A DNA stretch of 64,000 bases from Lichenibacterium minor (GCF_004137685.1 NZ_QYBB01000002.1:1-64000); one strand, 5' to 3'; shown: positions 28,294 to 37,954, counted from the stretch's first letter. Made by a program: numbers and translations. The notes: generated by a model from the sequence alone, not told the origin.

Positions 28294-29043
28294 ATGATCA
28301 TCCGCAGCGACGAGTTCGAGGACGTGCCGGTCGCGGGATCGGGGCCCATGAGGGTGCACCTGTTCCGGCCGGCCGGGCCGGGCCGCTTCCCCGGCGTGCT
28401 GTTCTTCTCGGAGATCTACCAGGTGACGGACCCGATCCGCCGCCTCGCCGCCCTGCTGGCGGGCCAGGGCTACGTGGTGGGCGTGCCCGAGGTGTACCAC
28501 GAGCACGAGCCGCCCGGCACGGTGCTGCGCTACGACGCCCCCGGCACGGACCGCGGCAACGCGCTGAAGTTCGGCAAGGCGCTCGCGGGCTTCGACGCCG
28601 ACGCGGCGGCCGGCCTGGCCTTCCTCCGCGCCCACCCGGCCTCGACGGGCCGGCTCGCCACCTTCGGCGTGTGCCTCGGCGGCCACCTGGCCTTCCGCGC
28701 CGCGCTCCATCCCGGGGTTTCGGCCGCGGCCTGCTTCTATCCCACCGACATCCATTCGGGCACGCTGGGCCTCGGCAGGGCCGACGACACCCTGGCGCGC
28801 ATGGGCGAGCTCGAGGCCGAAACGCTGTTCGTGTTCGGCCGGCGGGACCCGCACGTGCCCTTCGCCGGGCGCGAGGTCATCCGGGCGCGGCTCGAGGAGG
28901 TCGGCGCCCGCTACGAGTGGCACGAGGTGGAAGCCGCCCACGCCTTCCTGCGCGACGAGGGCCCCCGCTTCGACCCGGCGCTGTTCCTGCAGGCCGTCGG
29001 CTGGACGCTGGCCCTGTTCGGCCGCACGCTGCACGCCGCCTGA
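28294..29043 (+). CDS. dienelactone hydrolase-family protein
   Basis: A 249-residue alpha/beta-hydrolase of the dienelactone hydrolase type, acting on lactones or esters in the cytosol. The nucleophile is Cys127 in GVCLGGH, with Asp185 in GRRDPHVP and His216 in AAHAFL, the expected Cys-Asp-His triad. The early GVLFFSEIYQVTDPIRRLA segment is typical of the family. GGGAGG precedes the ATG. It is followed 81 bases later by argS on the same strand. No chlorocatechol or aromatic pathway genes are nearby, so the natural substrate is open. Confidence 0.88.
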   Translation: MIIRSDEFEDVPVAGSGPMRVHLFRPAGPGRFPGVLFFSEIYQVTDPIRRLAALLAGQGYVVGVPEVYHEHEPPGTVLRYDAPGTDRGNALKFGKALAGFDADAAAGLAFLRAHPASTGRLATFGVCLGGHLAFRAALHPGVSAAACFYPTDIHSGTLGLGRADDTLARMGELEAETLFVFGRRDPHVPFAGREVIRARLEEVGARYEWHEVEAAHAFLRDEGPRFDPALFLQAVGWTLALFGRTLHAA

Positions 29044-29124
29044 ACGGATTTGATCGCGCCCGCCGCTGCTCTTAAAGATCCCCGCTCCGGGCCGGCAGGC
29101 CGCGGCCCGGGGCGGAGAGCGGCG

Positions 29125-30852
29125 ATGGTGGATCTGGTGGGACGCGTGGACGACAAGCTGCGGCGGGCCTTCGCGGCGGCGTCGCTGCCGGTCGAGGGCG
29201 TCAGGTCCGTGCCCGCCACCCGCCCCGAGTTCGGCGATTTCCAGTGCAACGCCGCCATGGCGCTCGGCAAGGCGGCGAAGCGCAACCCGCGCGACCTCGC
29301 CGCCGCGGTGGCCGAAACGCTCCGCCGGGACCCCGATTTCGCGTCCGTCGAGGTCGCGGGGCCGGGCTTCCTCAACCTGCGCCTGGCGGACGCCGTCGTG
29401 GCCGGGCTGGCGCGGGAACAGGCCGCGTCGCCGACGCTGGGCATCGCGCAGCGCGACAGCGCCCCCGTGCTGCTCGACTTCGGCGGCTCCAACGTCGCGA
29501 AGCCGCTCCACGTCGGCCACCTGCGCTCGCTGGTGATCGGCGAGTCCCTGTCGCGCCTGTTCCAGGCGCAGGGCATCGCGGTCGTGACCGACGTCCATTT
29601 CGGCGACTGGGGCCTGCAGATGGGCATGCTGATCGCCGCGATCCGCAGGGCCCACCCCGGCCGCGCCCCGGGGACCGTCGGGGCGGGGATCGCGATCGAC
29701 GAGATGGAGCGGCTCTATCCGGAAGCCGCCGCGGCCTGCAAGGCCGACCCCGAGCGCATGGCCGAAGCGCGGGCGCTGACGGCCGCGCTCCAAGCCGGCG
29801 ACGCCGACGCCCGCGCCGACTGGGGCGCGCTGCGGGACACCTCGCTGGCCGACCAGAAGCGCGACTTCGACCTCGTGGGGGCGCGGTTCGACCTGTTCCT
29901 CGGGGAAAGCGACACCCAGGCGACCGTGGAACGGATCGTGCCGGACCTTCTCGCGCGGGGCATCGCGGAGCGGGACGAGGGCGCCGTGGTGATCGCGGTG
30001 GCCGAACCGTCCGACACGCGGCCCGTCCCGCCGATGATGCTGGAAAAGTCGGACGGCGCCGCCACCTACGCGACGACCGACCTCGCCACGATCGCCGACC
30101 GCGCCGCGAGCCCGGCCACGGCCCGCTGCGGCCGCTACGTGTACGTGGTGGACGAGCGCCAGTCGCTGCACTTCACCCAGGTGTTCCGCGCCGCCCGCAA
30201 GGCCGGGCTGGCGCCGGCGGACGGGCTGGTCCACGTCGGCTTCGGCACCGTCAACGGGGTCGACGGGAAACCCTACAAGACCCGCGAGGGCGGCGTGGCG
30301 CGGCTGCGCGACCTGATCGGCGACGCCGTCGCCAAGGCGCGCGAGCGCGTCGACGCGTCCGACCCGGCGGTGGACGCCGAAGCCCTGGCGCGGCAGGTGG
30401 GGCTGGCGGCGGTGAAATGGGCCGACCTGTCGACCGGCCGGCTCGGCGGCTACGTGTTCAACCTCGAGCGCATGGTGTCCTTCGAGGGCAACACCGGCCC
30501 CTACGTGCAATATGCCTGCGTGCGCATCGGCGCCATCGCGGCCAGGGCCGTGGCGGCGGGCGCCCGGGCGTCGGAAATCTCGCTCGGCCACCCGGCCGAG
30601 CGGGCGCTCGCCATGGCGTGCCTGCGGCTGCCGGCCGCCGTCGAGGCCGCGGCGGCCGGCTATGCGCCGAACGAGATCGCCGACTTCGCCTTCGCGGTGG
30701 CGCAGAGCTTCAGCCGCTTCTACACGGAATGCCCCGTCCTGGCCGCCGGGGACGCGGAGCGCGCGGCGCGCCTCGCGCTGTGCGACCTCGCCTTCGCGGT
30801 GCTGTCGCGGGCCCTGTGGATGCTGGGCATCGCGGTGCCGCAGCGCATGTAG
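29125..30852 (+). CDS. argS: arginyl-tRNA synthetase
   Basis: A 575-residue class I synthetase that charges tRNA-Arg. The N-terminal Add-1 tRNA-binding domain covers about residues 1-85 with FGDFQCNAAM. The HIGH-type motif is HVGH in KPLHVGHLRS (about 129-132), followed by VHFGDWGLQMG. The YATTDLA and FGTVNGVDGKPYKTREGG segments stand in the place of KMSKS, as usual for ArgRS. The C-terminal DALR anticodon domain ends the protein. Start chosen at ATG 29125 with GGCGGAGAG upstream. Confidence 0.96.
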   Translation: MVDLVGRVDDKLRRAFAAASLPVEGVRSVPATRPEFGDFQCNAAMALGKAAKRNPRDLAAAVAETLRRDPDFASVEVAGPGFLNLRLADAVVAGLAREQAASPTLGIAQRDSAPVLLDFGGSNVAKPLHVGHLRSLVIGESLSRLFQAQGIAVVTDVHFGDWGLQMGMLIAAIRRAHPGRAPGTVGAGIAIDEMERLYPEAAAACKADPERMAEARALTAALQAGDADARADWGALRDTSLADQKRDFDLVGARFDLFLGESDTQATVERIVPDLLARGIAERDEGAVVIAVAEPSDTRPVPPMMLEKSDGAATYATTDLATIADRAASPATARCGRYVYVVDERQSLHFTQVFRAARKAGLAPADGLVHVGFGTVNGVDGKPYKTREGGVARLRDLIGDAVAKARERVDASDPAVDAEALARQVGLAAVKWADLSTGRLGGYVFNLERMVSFEGNTGPYVQYACVRIGAIAARAVAAGARASEISLGHPAERALAMACLRLPAAVEAAAAGYAPNEIADFAFAVAQSFSRFYTECPVLAAGDAERAARLALCDLAFAVLSRALWMLGIAVPQRM

Positions 30853-30864
30853 GATCTTTCGCGG

Positions 30865-32277
30865 ATGAGCAGCCTCAAATTCGGCACCAGCGGCCTGCGC
30901 GGGCTCGTGGTCGACCTCCTCGGCCGCCCGAGCTACGACCACGTGCGCGCGTTCCTCGACGCCCTCCGGGCGGAGCTCGCGCCGGGCTCGCCGGTGCTGA
31001 TCGGCCGCGACCTGCGCGGCAGCAGCGCCGCCATCGCGGCGACGGCCGCCGCCGCCGTTGCGGCCTCGGGCTTCCGGCCGCTCGACTGCGGCGCGCTGCC
31101 GACCCCCGCCCTGGCGTTGGAAGGGCTGCGGCTCGGCTGCCCCGCCGTGATGGTGACGGGCAGCCACATCCCGGACGACCGCAACGGCCTGAAGTTCTAC
31201 ACGGCGCGGGGCGAGATCACCAAGGGCGAGGAGGGCGCCATCCTGCGCGCCCTGGCGGGCGGCGACGCGGCGGCGGGCGACGGCGAATCCGGCGCGGCCG
31301 AGCCCCACCCCGAAGCCGCGGCGCGATTCCTCGCGCGCTCCACGGCGTTCTTCCCGGGCGACGCCCTGTCGGGCCTGCGGGTCGGCGTGTACCAGCACAG
31401 CACGGTGGCGCGCGACGTCCTGGCCGAGCTCGTGGCGGCGCTCGGCGGCACGCCGGTGCCCTTCGGCCGCTCCTCCGCCTTCGTGCCGGTCGACACCGAG
31501 GCCCACCGGCCGGAAGACCTCGAAGCCTTGAAGGCCGCCGCGGCCGGCACCGCCCTCGACGCGATCGTCAGCGCGGACGGCGACGCCGACCGCCCCCTGC
31601 TGGCCGACGCCGGGGGCGCGGTGCTGCCCGGCGACGTGGTCGGCACCATCGCGGCCCGCCACCTCGGTGCCGACGCCGTGGTGGTGCCCGTCACGGCCAA
31701 TTCCGCCATTGAGGCCGCGGGCGGCTTCGCCCGGGTGGTCCGCACCCGCATCGGCTCGCCCTTCGTGGTGGCGGGCATGGAGGACGCGCGCCGGGACGGC
31801 GCCGGGCGGATCGCCGGCTTCGAAGCCAACGGCGGCTTCCTGCTCGGGTCGGACGTCGCGCTCGGGGGCCGGCACCTCGCCGCGCTGCCGACGCGCGACG
31901 CGGTCCTGCCGCTCCTCGCCGCCCTCGTGGCGGCCCGCTCGGCCGGGACCACGCTGGCGGCGCTGGCGGCCTCCCTCCAGTTCAAGGCCACGGCCAGCCA
32001 CCGCCTGCAGGAGGTGGCGCCGGCCCGCTCGGCCCCGTTCCTCGACCGGCTGCGCGACCCCGGCGCCCGCGCCGCCTTCCTGGCCCCGCTCGGCCGCGTG
32101 GCGGCCGTGGACGAGACCGACGGCATCCGCGTCACCCTCGACGGCGGCTCCGTGGTTCATTTCCGCGTGTCGGGCAACGCGCCGGAGCTGCGCTGCTACG
32201 CCGAAGCCGGCACGGAAGCCGAGGCCGGGCGGATCCTGCGCTGGGGGCTCGACGCCGCCGACGCCGCCATGGGGTGA
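30865..32277 (+). CDS. phosphomannomutase/phosphoglucomutase-family enzyme
   Basis: A 470-residue alpha-D-phosphohexomutase, converting sugar 6-phosphates to 1-phosphates for nucleotide-sugar synthesis. The N-terminus FGTSGLRG is the family opening. The phosphoserine loop is VTGSHIPDDRNG (about residue 99). The Mg site is DGDADR (about 235-240), the sugar-binding loop is in EANGGFLLG, and the C-terminal phosphate-binding domain contains DGIRVTLDGG. It most resembles the NoeK/ExoC-type rhizobial enzymes, but substrate choice between mannose and glucose cannot be read off. It follows argS by 12 bases, so it is probably co-transcribed. Confidence 0.88.
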   Translation: MSSLKFGTSGLRGLVVDLLGRPSYDHVRAFLDALRAELAPGSPVLIGRDLRGSSAAIAATAAAAVAASGFRPLDCGALPTPALALEGLRLGCPAVMVTGSHIPDDRNGLKFYTARGEITKGEEGAILRALAGGDAAAGDGESGAAEPHPEAAARFLARSTAFFPGDALSGLRVGVYQHSTVARDVLAELVAALGGTPVPFGRSSAFVPVDTEAHRPEDLEALKAAAAGTALDAIVSADGDADRPLLADAGGAVLPGDVVGTIAARHLGADAVVVPVTANSAIEAAGGFARVVRTRIGSPFVVAGMEDARRDGAGRIAGFEANGGFLLGSDVALGGRHLAALPTRDAVLPLLAALVAARSAGTTLAALAASLQFKATASHRLQEVAPARSAPFLDRLRDPGARAAFLAPLGRVAAVDETDGIRVTLDGGSVVHFRVSGNAPELRCYAEAGTEAEAGRILRWGLDAADAAMG

Positions 32278-32558
32278 CGCTGGAGGGCGCCTGATCGCGG
32301 ACCTGTCGGGGACCGGGGCGCGCTCGCGATCGCGGTAGTGCCTGTCGAGGGAGTGTGGTGGCAGCCTGTCAGCGGTTCCCGCTGCCACCGGCGCCTCCGG
32401 CTCCGCCGCCTGGAGCCCCAGCCCCTCCACCGCCTCCAGCCCCGGAAGCGGTGCCGCCGGACCCTCCGGCCGCAGACCGTCCTCCGACGCCCGCCCGGGA
32501 GTGCCGTGACAAGCCGGCGACGGGGGGCTACAGCCGGAGGGGAGCGGGAGGGCGGACG
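32278..32558. other. intergenic leader before the LacI gene, with a hairpin and Pro-codon-like repeats
   Basis: GGTGGCAGC (32357-32365) pairs exactly with GCTGCCACC (32381-32389) around a 15-base loop, which may end the argS/mutase transcript or act in the regulator's leader. From about 32385 to 32470 the DNA is a pyrimidine-rich run of imperfect CTCC/GCC repeats that would read as poly-Pro/Ala. An open frame joins this run to the LacI gene, but it precedes a better GTG start. I see no gene here. Confidence 0.45.
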
Positions 32559-33557
32559 GTGGCGACGATCGCGGATGTGGCGCGCCGCGCCGGGGTGGCG
32601 ACGTCCACGGTCTCGCACGTGCTCAACCGCACGCGCGTCGTCAGCCCGGAAACCACGCGCGCCGTCGAGGACGCCGTGGCGGCGGTCGGCTACACGCCCA
32701 ACGTCCTGGCCCGCGCCCTCGCCCGCTCGGTCACCAACACCGTGGGCCTGGCGATCTCGACGAGCCGCAACCGCTTCTTCGGCGACATCGCCAACGCGGT
32801 CGAGGGCGAATGCGCCAAGCTCGGCATGATGGTGCTGCTGGCCAACACGCGCGACGACCCCGACGAGGAGCTGCGCGTCGTGGAAGAACTCCACCGCCGC
32901 CGCGTCGACGGCATCATCCTCACCCCCAGCGCCGGCCCGGACGCCGCCGCGCTGGCCTACCTGCGCGACAACGCGATCCCGGCCGTGCTGCTCGACCGCC
33001 TGCCCGACGCGGGCTTCGACGGCATCGGGGTCGAGAACACGGCGTCGATGGCCGCCCTCGTCGACGAACTCGCCGACCGGGGCCATTCCCGCATCGGCCT
33101 CGTGGCCGGGCAGGCGGGCTTCACGACCACGCGGGAGCGGGTCGCGGGGGCCGCGGCGGCGCTGCGGCGGCGCGGCCTCGGCGTCGACCCGGCCCTCGTG
33201 TCCGACGGCCACGTCGCCGTCGCGACAGCTCGCGCGGCGACGGCGCGCATGCTGGCGCTGACGGCCCCGCCGACGGCCCTCATCGGCGGCAACAACCTCG
33301 CCACGGTCGGGATCCTCGCGGCCCTGCGCGACGCCGGGCTGGCGGTGCCGCGCGACATGGCCGTGGTGGGCTTCGACGATTTCGAGTGGAGCGACAGCTT
33401 CGAGCCGGGCCTCACCGTGCTGGCGCAGCCCTGCGACGAGATCGGCCGCCGCGCGGCGGCGATGCTGCGGGCGCGGATCGCCAAGGCGGCGGGCGCGCCC
33501 GCCCTCCACCGCGTGGCGCCCACCCTCATCCGGCGGTCGTCGAGCGGCGGGGCATAG
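32559..33557 (+). CDS. LacI-family transcriptional regulator
   Basis: A 332-residue LacI/GalR-type regulator. The N-terminal HTH begins immediately (TIADVARRAGVATSTVSHVL, residues 3-22), followed by a hinge helix NVLARALARS. The sugar-binding-protein-like domain (about residues 60-330) has VGLAISTSRNRFFGDIANAVE, VDGIILTPS and VVGFDDFEWSD. The GTG start at 32559 is chosen because the HTH starts two codons later and GGGAGG lies upstream. Target genes are unknown; neighbours are housekeeping, so it may control the sugar mutase or a distant operon. Confidence 0.9.
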   Translation: MATIADVARRAGVATSTVSHVLNRTRVVSPETTRAVEDAVAAVGYTPNVLARALARSVTNTVGLAISTSRNRFFGDIANAVEGECAKLGMMVLLANTRDDPDEELRVVEELHRRRVDGIILTPSAGPDAAALAYLRDNAIPAVLLDRLPDAGFDGIGVENTASMAALVDELADRGHSRIGLVAGQAGFTTTRERVAGAAAALRRRGLGVDPALVSDGHVAVATARAATARMLALTAPPTALIGGNNLATVGILAALRDAGLAVPRDMAVVGFDDFEWSDSFEPGLTVLAQPCDEIGRRAAAMLRARIAKAAGAPALHRVAPTLIRRSSSGGA

Positions 33558-33561
33558 TTGC

Positions 33562-33594
33562 CGCGGCGACGTCGGGCCCCGCCCCGTCGCCGCG
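33562..33594. terminator. bidirectional terminator hairpin between lacI-type gene and ornithine cyclodeaminase
   Basis: CGCGGCGACG (33562-33571) pairs with CGTCGCCGCG (33585-33594) around a 13-base loop. It lies exactly in the 48-base gap between two convergent stop codons. No strong T-run is seen on either side. Confidence 0.5.
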
Positions 33595-33605
33595 CGCCGG
33601 GAAGG

Positions 33606-34655
33606 TCAGGCCGCCGCCGCCCGCCGGGCTTCGGCGCGGAGCAGCATGCCGAACAGGTCGCGCGGCTCGTCGGGGTCGGCCAGGAGGTCCAGGTCGCGGC
33701 CGATGCCCGTCCCGGCGACCTTGGCCCGCACGTAGCGCAGGGCGGAAAAATCCTCGATCGCGAAGCCGACGGAGTCGAACAGGGTGACCTGCCGCGCGTC
33801 CCGGCGGCCGGGCGCCTCGCCCGCCACCACGCGCCACAGCTCGACGACGGGGTGGTCCGGGGCGAGCTGCTGGATCTCGCCCTCCACCCGCGTCTGCGGC
33901 GGGTATTCGACGAAGATGTCGGCGCGGCGCAGCACGCCGGCGTGGACCTCCGTCTTGCCCGGGCAGTCGCCCCCGACCGCGTTGACGTGGACGCCGGCGC
34001 CGACGTGGTTGTCGCCCAGCACGGTGGCGTTGCGCTTGTCGGCCGTGACCGTGGTCACGACCTCGGCCCCTTCCACCGCTTCCGCCACGCTGGCCGACGC
34101 GTGCACGTCGAAGCCCAGCCCCTGCAGGTTGGCGGCGCATTTGCGCGTCGCGGCGGGGTCGACGTCGTAGAGGCGGAGCCGGTCGATGCCGACGAGCGCC
34201 TTGAAGGCCAGCGCCTGGAACTCCGCCTGGGCGCCGTTGCCGATCAGCGCCATGGTGCGGGCACCCTTCGGCGCGAGGAACTTCGCCGCCACGGCCGACG
34301 TCGCCGCCGTGCGCAGCGCCGTCAGGATGGTCATCTCGCACAGCAGCAGCGGGTAGCCCGTGGCGACGTCGGCCAGCATGCCGAAGGCCGCCACGGTTTG
34401 CCGGCCGGTGCTGCCGTTCTTCGGGTGGCCGGTGACGTATTTGAAGCTGTAAAGCGCCCCGTCGCTGGCGGGCATCAGCTCGATCACCCCGTCGGGGCTG
34501 TGGGACGCCAGGCGGGGCACCTTGTCGAAGCTGTCCCAGCGCCGGAAGTCCTCCTCGATGGTCCCCGCCAGCTCGACGAGGAAGCGCTCGACCCCGACGT
34601 CGAGCACGAGCCTCATCATGTCGTCCACGCTGACGAAGGGGACGAGGTTCAGCAT
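33606..34655 (-). CDS. ornithine cyclodeaminase
   Basis: A 349-residue NAD-dependent enzyme of the ornithine cyclodeaminase/mu-crystallin family, which turns L-ornithine into L-proline and ammonia. The N-terminal part has the substrate region around FKYVTGHPKNGSTG and an active-site Lys. The Rossmann domain begins with ALIGNGAQAEFQALAF (about residues 138-153), and the loop AVGGDCPGKTEV carries the catalytic Asp. It starts two bases after the arginase stop with GGAG upstream, so both are one operon. Together they convert arginine through ornithine to proline, as in Agrobacterium and Brucella relatives. Confidence 0.92.
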   Translation of the reverse strand: MLNLVPFVSVDDMMRLVLDVGVERFLVELAGTIEEDFRRWDSFDKVPRLASHSPDGVIELMPASDGALYSFKYVTGHPKNGSTGRQTVAAFGMLADVATGYPLLLCEMTILTALRTAATSAVAAKFLAPKGARTMALIGNGAQAEFQALAFKALVGIDRLRLYDVDPAATRKCAANLQGLGFDVHASASVAEAVEGAEVVTTVTADKRNATVLGDNHVGAGVHVNAVGGDCPGKTEVHAGVLRRADIFVEYPPQTRVEGEIQQLAPDHPVVELWRVVAGEAPGRRDARQVTLFDSVGFAIEDFSALRYVRAKVAGTGIGRDLDLLADPDEPRDLFGMLLRAEARRAAAA

Positions 34656-34657
34656 GG

Positions 34658-35587
34658 TCACGAGCTCCGGGTCGGGCGGTCGAGGATGCGCCGGCCCATG
34701 AGGCTCGCGGCGAGGTCGACCATCAGCAGCGCGGTGCGGCCCCGCTCGTCGAGGAACGGGTTGAGCTCGACGAGGTCCAGGCTGCGGACGAGGCCGCTGT
34801 CGCGCAGCATCTCCATGGCGAGATGGGCTTCCCGGAAGGTCGCTCCCCCCGGCACCGTGGTGCCGACGCCGGGCGCGATGCCGGGATCGAGGAAGTCCAC
34901 GTCGAGGCTGACATGCAGCATGGCCCCCGCATGCGCGGCCCGCTCCAGGAAGGCGGCGAGCGGGGCGGCGATGCCGCGCTCGTCGATGGAGCGCATGTCG
35001 TGCACCTCGACGTGGCCGGCCGCGAGCGCCCGCCGCTCGACGGGGTCGACGCTGCGCAGGCCGATCATGCAGACGTGCTCGGGCTTGAGCGGGACGTCGG
35101 GCCCCGGCATGTAGCCGGCGAAGCCCGGCCGGCCGGTGAGGTAGGCCATGGGAGTGCCGTGCAGGTTGCCGCTTTCGGTCGAATCCAGCGTGTGCAGGTC
35201 GGGGTGGGCGTCGAGCCACACGACCCACAGCGCGCGCCCTTCAGCGGCGGCCCGCCGGCTCATCCCCGCGATCGTGCCGGCCGATAGGCTGTGATCGCCG
35301 CCGAGAAAGATCGGGAAGCCGTCGCGGCTCGCCGCGAAGGCGGCCTCGTCGAGCGCGGCCGTCCAGGCCGCCACCTCGGCGAGGTTGCGGATGGCGGGGT
35401 TCGGGTGGTCCACGGTCCGCAGCGGCCCCGGCACGACGTCGCCGCGGTGCTCGACGGCGAAGCCCAGCTCCGCCAGCGCTTCGCCGAGCCCGGCCGCCGC
35501 ATAGGCGGCGGGCCCCATGCCGCAGCCGCGGCGGCCCGCCCCGGCCTCGACCGGCGCGCCGATCAGCACGCAGCACCTGTCATCCAT
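34658..35587 (-). CDS. rocF: arginase
   Basis: A 309-residue ureohydrolase that hydrolyses arginine to ornithine and urea with a dimanganese centre. Metal ligands sit in GGDHSLS (about residues 99-105), DAHPDLH (about 126-132) and SLDVDFLDP (about 229-237). ESGNLHGTPMAYL is the arginine-binding region typical of true arginases rather than agmatinases. The C-terminal DLVELNPFLDE is also typical. It is the first gene of the arginase-ornithine cyclodeaminase operon. No Lrp/AsnC regulator is adjacent, though that is a common partner. Confidence 0.93.
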   Translation of the reverse strand: MDDRCCVLIGAPVEAGAGRRGCGMGPAAYAAAGLGEALAELGFAVEHRGDVVPGPLRTVDHPNPAIRNLAEVAAWTAALDEAAFAASRDGFPIFLGGDHSLSAGTIAGMSRRAAAEGRALWVVWLDAHPDLHTLDSTESGNLHGTPMAYLTGRPGFAGYMPGPDVPLKPEHVCMIGLRSVDPVERRALAAGHVEVHDMRSIDERGIAAPLAAFLERAAHAGAMLHVSLDVDFLDPGIAPGVGTTVPGGATFREAHLAMEMLRDSGLVRSLDLVELNPFLDERGRTALLMVDLAASLMGRRILDRPTRSS

Positions 35588-35743
35588 GCGGTAGCCCTTT
35601 CGATGCAGCGTCAGGGTAGCCGGACGGTTCGGCGGAGGGAACGGGGCAGACCGGTGGACGGGACGGGGCGCTTCAACGCTCCGGCCGTCGAGCCCCGACG
35701 GGACGAGCGCCGCGGCGTCGCCGGCGCGTTCGGCCCGCAGGCG

Positions 35744-36049
35744 TCACGGCGCGGCGGTCCTGCGCGCCTTCTCCTCCGTGTCGCGGACGTCCCCGTCCAT
35801 GGCGGTGTGGACGCGGGGCGCGGCGGCGTTCGAGGCCGGCGGCCCCGACGGGTCGGTGCGGCTGCCGCTCGGCTCCGCCCCGCCCCCGCCCCGCTGGCCG
35901 CCCGACGCATAGGCGTCGCCGCCCTTCGCGGGCTCGCCCGCCACGGGGCCGCCCGCCTGCACGAGGTCCTCGTTCTGCGCCGCCACCGGGTCGGCGCGCT
36001 GCCCGGCGATCTCCGCGTCGCCGTTTCGCTCGGAATGCCCGTTCGCCAT
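35744..36049 (-). CDS. hydrophilic hypothetical protein (101 aa)
   Basis: A 101-residue protein, probably disordered: rich in Gly, Ala, Asp and Pro with no hydrophobic segment and no Cys. GGGAGGA lies at the right distance before the chosen ATG (complement of 36047-36049); an ATG 15 bases upstream is less well placed. It resembles small stress or storage proteins only in composition. I do not recognise a family. It stands alone between the arginase start and the end of the metal-importer ATPase. Confidence 0.5.
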   Translation of the reverse strand: MANGHSERNGDAEIAGQRADPVAAQNEDLVQAGGPVAGEPAKGGDAYASGGQRGGGGAEPSGSRTDPSGPPASNAAAPRVHTAMDGDVRDTEEKARRTAAP

Positions 36050-36115
36050 TGCGTCCTCCCCCAACCGTCCGTCACCGGTGCAACGTGGCGCCGGCGGCGA
36101 AGGTTCGGGGACGCA

Positions 36116-36895
36116 TCAGCGCGGGCGGGCGGGGCGCCCCACCACGCGCCGGCCGGACGGCGTCGCTTCCACCACGACCTCGACGCTGTAGAGGCGCGAC
36201 AGGCGCTCGGCGGTGAGGAGCGGCGTCACCGGCCCCGCTTCGAAACGGCCGCCGGCCTCGATCACGGCGGCCCGGTCCGCCACCGCGAAGGCCTGCTCGG
36301 GCTCGTGCGTCGACACCAGCACGGCGAGCCCGCCGTCGGCGAGGCGCCGCACGACGTCGAGGACGCGGATGCGGTTGCCCAGGTCGAGGCTGGCGGTGGG
36401 CTCGTCCATGACGATCACCCCGGCCTTCTGCGCCAGCGCGCGGGCGATCAGGGCGAGCTGGAGCTGGCCGCCGGACAGGCGCGTCGCGTCGCGCTCCGCC
36501 AGGTGGGCGATGCCCATCTCGGCCAGCGCGTCGCGGGCGGCGGCGAGGTCGGCGCGGCCGGGGGACGCGAAGGCGCCGAGCGTCGCCGTGCGGCCCATCA
36601 CGGCGAGGTCCAGCACCGTGTGGGCGAAGGCGCCCGCGTGGGCCTGGGGCACGTAGGCGAGGCGGCGGGCGATGGCGGCGCGGGACAGGCGCGCGATGTC
36701 CTCGCCGCCGAGCAGCACCCGCCCGGCCTGGGGCGGCAGCAGGCCGAGCAGGGTGCGGAACAGCGTCGTCTTGCCGACGCCGTTGGGGCCGAGCAGGCAG
36801 GTGACGGAGCCGGGCTCCAGCGCGAGGTCGATGCCCGACGCGACCCGCGCGGCGCCGTGGCCCACCGCTAGGTTCTCGGCCGCGAGGGCGCTCAC
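36116..36895 (-). CDS. FecE/MolC-type ABC transporter ATPase
   Basis: A 259-residue ATPase of the iron-siderophore/cobalamin/molybdate (type II) importer class. Walker A is GPNGVGKTT (about residues 36-44), the signature is LSGGQLQLALIARAL, Walker B is VIVMDEPTASLD and the switch His is in VSTHEPE. Start is GTG overlapping the permease stop by four bases. It is the third gene of a binding protein-permease-ATPase operon. Substrate could be a ferric chelate, cobalamin, or an oxyanion as in Haemophilus MolBCA; the neighbouring molybdoenzyme favours the last, as inference only. Confidence 0.88.
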   Translation of the reverse strand: MSALAAENLAVGHGAARVASGIDLALEPGSVTCLLGPNGVGKTTLFRTLLGLLPPQAGRVLLGGEDIARLSRAAIARRLAYVPQAHAGAFAHTVLDLAVMGRTATLGAFASPGRADLAAARDALAEMGIAHLAERDATRLSGGQLQLALIARALAQKAGVIVMDEPTASLDLGNRIRVLDVVRRLADGGLAVLVSTHEPEQAFAVADRAAVIEAGGRFEAGPVTPLLTAERLSRLYSVEVVVEATPSGRRVVGRPARPR

Positions 36896-37896
36896 GCCGC
36901 CGCCCGCCGCCGCCCGCGCGCCAGCAGGACCACGAAGACCGGGCCGCCGATCAGGGCGGTGAGCACGCCGAGCGGGATCTCGATGCGGGCCGCCGAGCGC
37001 GCCAGCGTGTCCACCGCCACCATGAAGGCGGCGCCGAGCAACACGGACGCCGGCAGCAGCCGGTCGAAGCGCGGGCCGACCAGCAGGCGTGCCATGTGGG
37101 GCACCATCAGCCCGACCCAGCCGATGACGCCCGAGATCGCCACCACCGCCGAGGTGGCGAGCGTGGCGGCGCCGATCACCACGAGCCGCAGCCGCGCGAC
37201 GTCGACGCCGAGCGCGCGGGCCTCGTCGTCGCCGAGCGACAGCACGCCGATCCGCCAGCGATAGAGCACCAGGGGGGCGAGGCCGGCCAGGACGGCCGGC
37301 AGCGTCGCGGCGACGTCGCCCGCCTTCACGCCGGACAGGCTCCCCAGGAGCCAGAAGGTGATGGCGGGGAGCTGGTCGTAGGGGTCCGCCAGCACCTTGG
37401 CGAGCGAGATGGAGGCCCCCGCCAGCGCCCCAATAACGATGCCGGCCAGCACCAGCACCAGCACGTCCCCGCCCCCGCGCAGCGCCCGCGCCAACCCGGC
37501 CACGGTCGCGACCGTGAGCAGGCCGCCGGCGAAGCCGAGGAGCTGGACGGCGGCCACCGGCAGGCCGAGCAGGATGCCCAGCACCGCCCCGAGCCCCGCA
37601 CCGGTCGAGACGCCCAGGATGTCGGGCGACACGAGCGGGTTGCGGAACAGGCTCTGGTAGGCGGCGCCGGCGGCGGCCAGGGCCGCGCCCACGAGCGCGG
37701 CCGCGAGGACGCGCGGCAGGCGGATGGAGAACAGCACGGTGTCGACCGGGCCTTCGGCGGGGCGGCCGAGGATCCGGCGCAGCATCGCGGCCGCGACGTC
37801 GGGTGGCGCGATCCGGTAGGGACCGACGCCGGCCGCCACCACGACGGCGGCGAGCAGCAGCAGCGCCAGCAGGACGAGCGCCGTCGCGGTCCTCAC
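36892..37896 (-). CDS. FecCD/MolB-type ABC transporter permease
   Basis: A 334-residue inner-membrane permease of the FecCD (BtuC-like) family with about ten membrane segments. Conserved motifs include [20 protein letters not shown] with [18 protein letters not shown], and [19 protein letters not shown] near the end. GPRFDRLLP follows, in the place of the usual H-R-L-P segment. It starts at GTG (complement of 37894-37896) with a strong GGAGAAGGGGAGG stretch just upstream, and its stop overlaps the ATPase start. It forms the channel of the importer with the binding protein at 37955-38998. Confidence 0.9.
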   Translation of the reverse strand: MRTATALVLLALLLLAAVVVAAGVGPYRIAPPDVAAAMLRRILGRPAEGPVDTVLFSIRLPRVLAAALVGAALAAAGAAYQSLFRNPLVSPDILGVSTGAGLGAVLGILLGLPVAAVQLLGFAGGLLTVATVAGLARALRGGGDVLVLVLAGIVIGALAGASISLAKVLADPYDQLPAITFWLLGSLSGVKAGDVAATLPAVLAGLAPLVLYRWRIGVLSLGDDEARALGVDVARLRLVVIGAATLATSAVVAISGVIGWVGLMVPHMARLLVGPRFDRLLPASVLLGAAFMVAVDTLARSAARIEIPLGVLTALIGGPVFVVLLARGRRRAAA

Positions 37897-37954
37897 CCTC
37901 CCCTTCTCCGGCCGTCCCCGCGCCGCGGGGATGAGCCGCCCACGGCAGGGCCCC

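Noticed and set aside
32355..32558. Pro-rich N-terminal extension of the LacI regulator
   Set aside because: The frame is open, but LacI proteins begin at the HTH, and a GTG with GGGAGG upstream sits two codons before it.
35588..35743. Additional small gene between arginase and the hydrophilic protein
   Set aside because: Frames here are short and unlike protein. The plus-strand open frame that crosses it continues as antisense to real genes.
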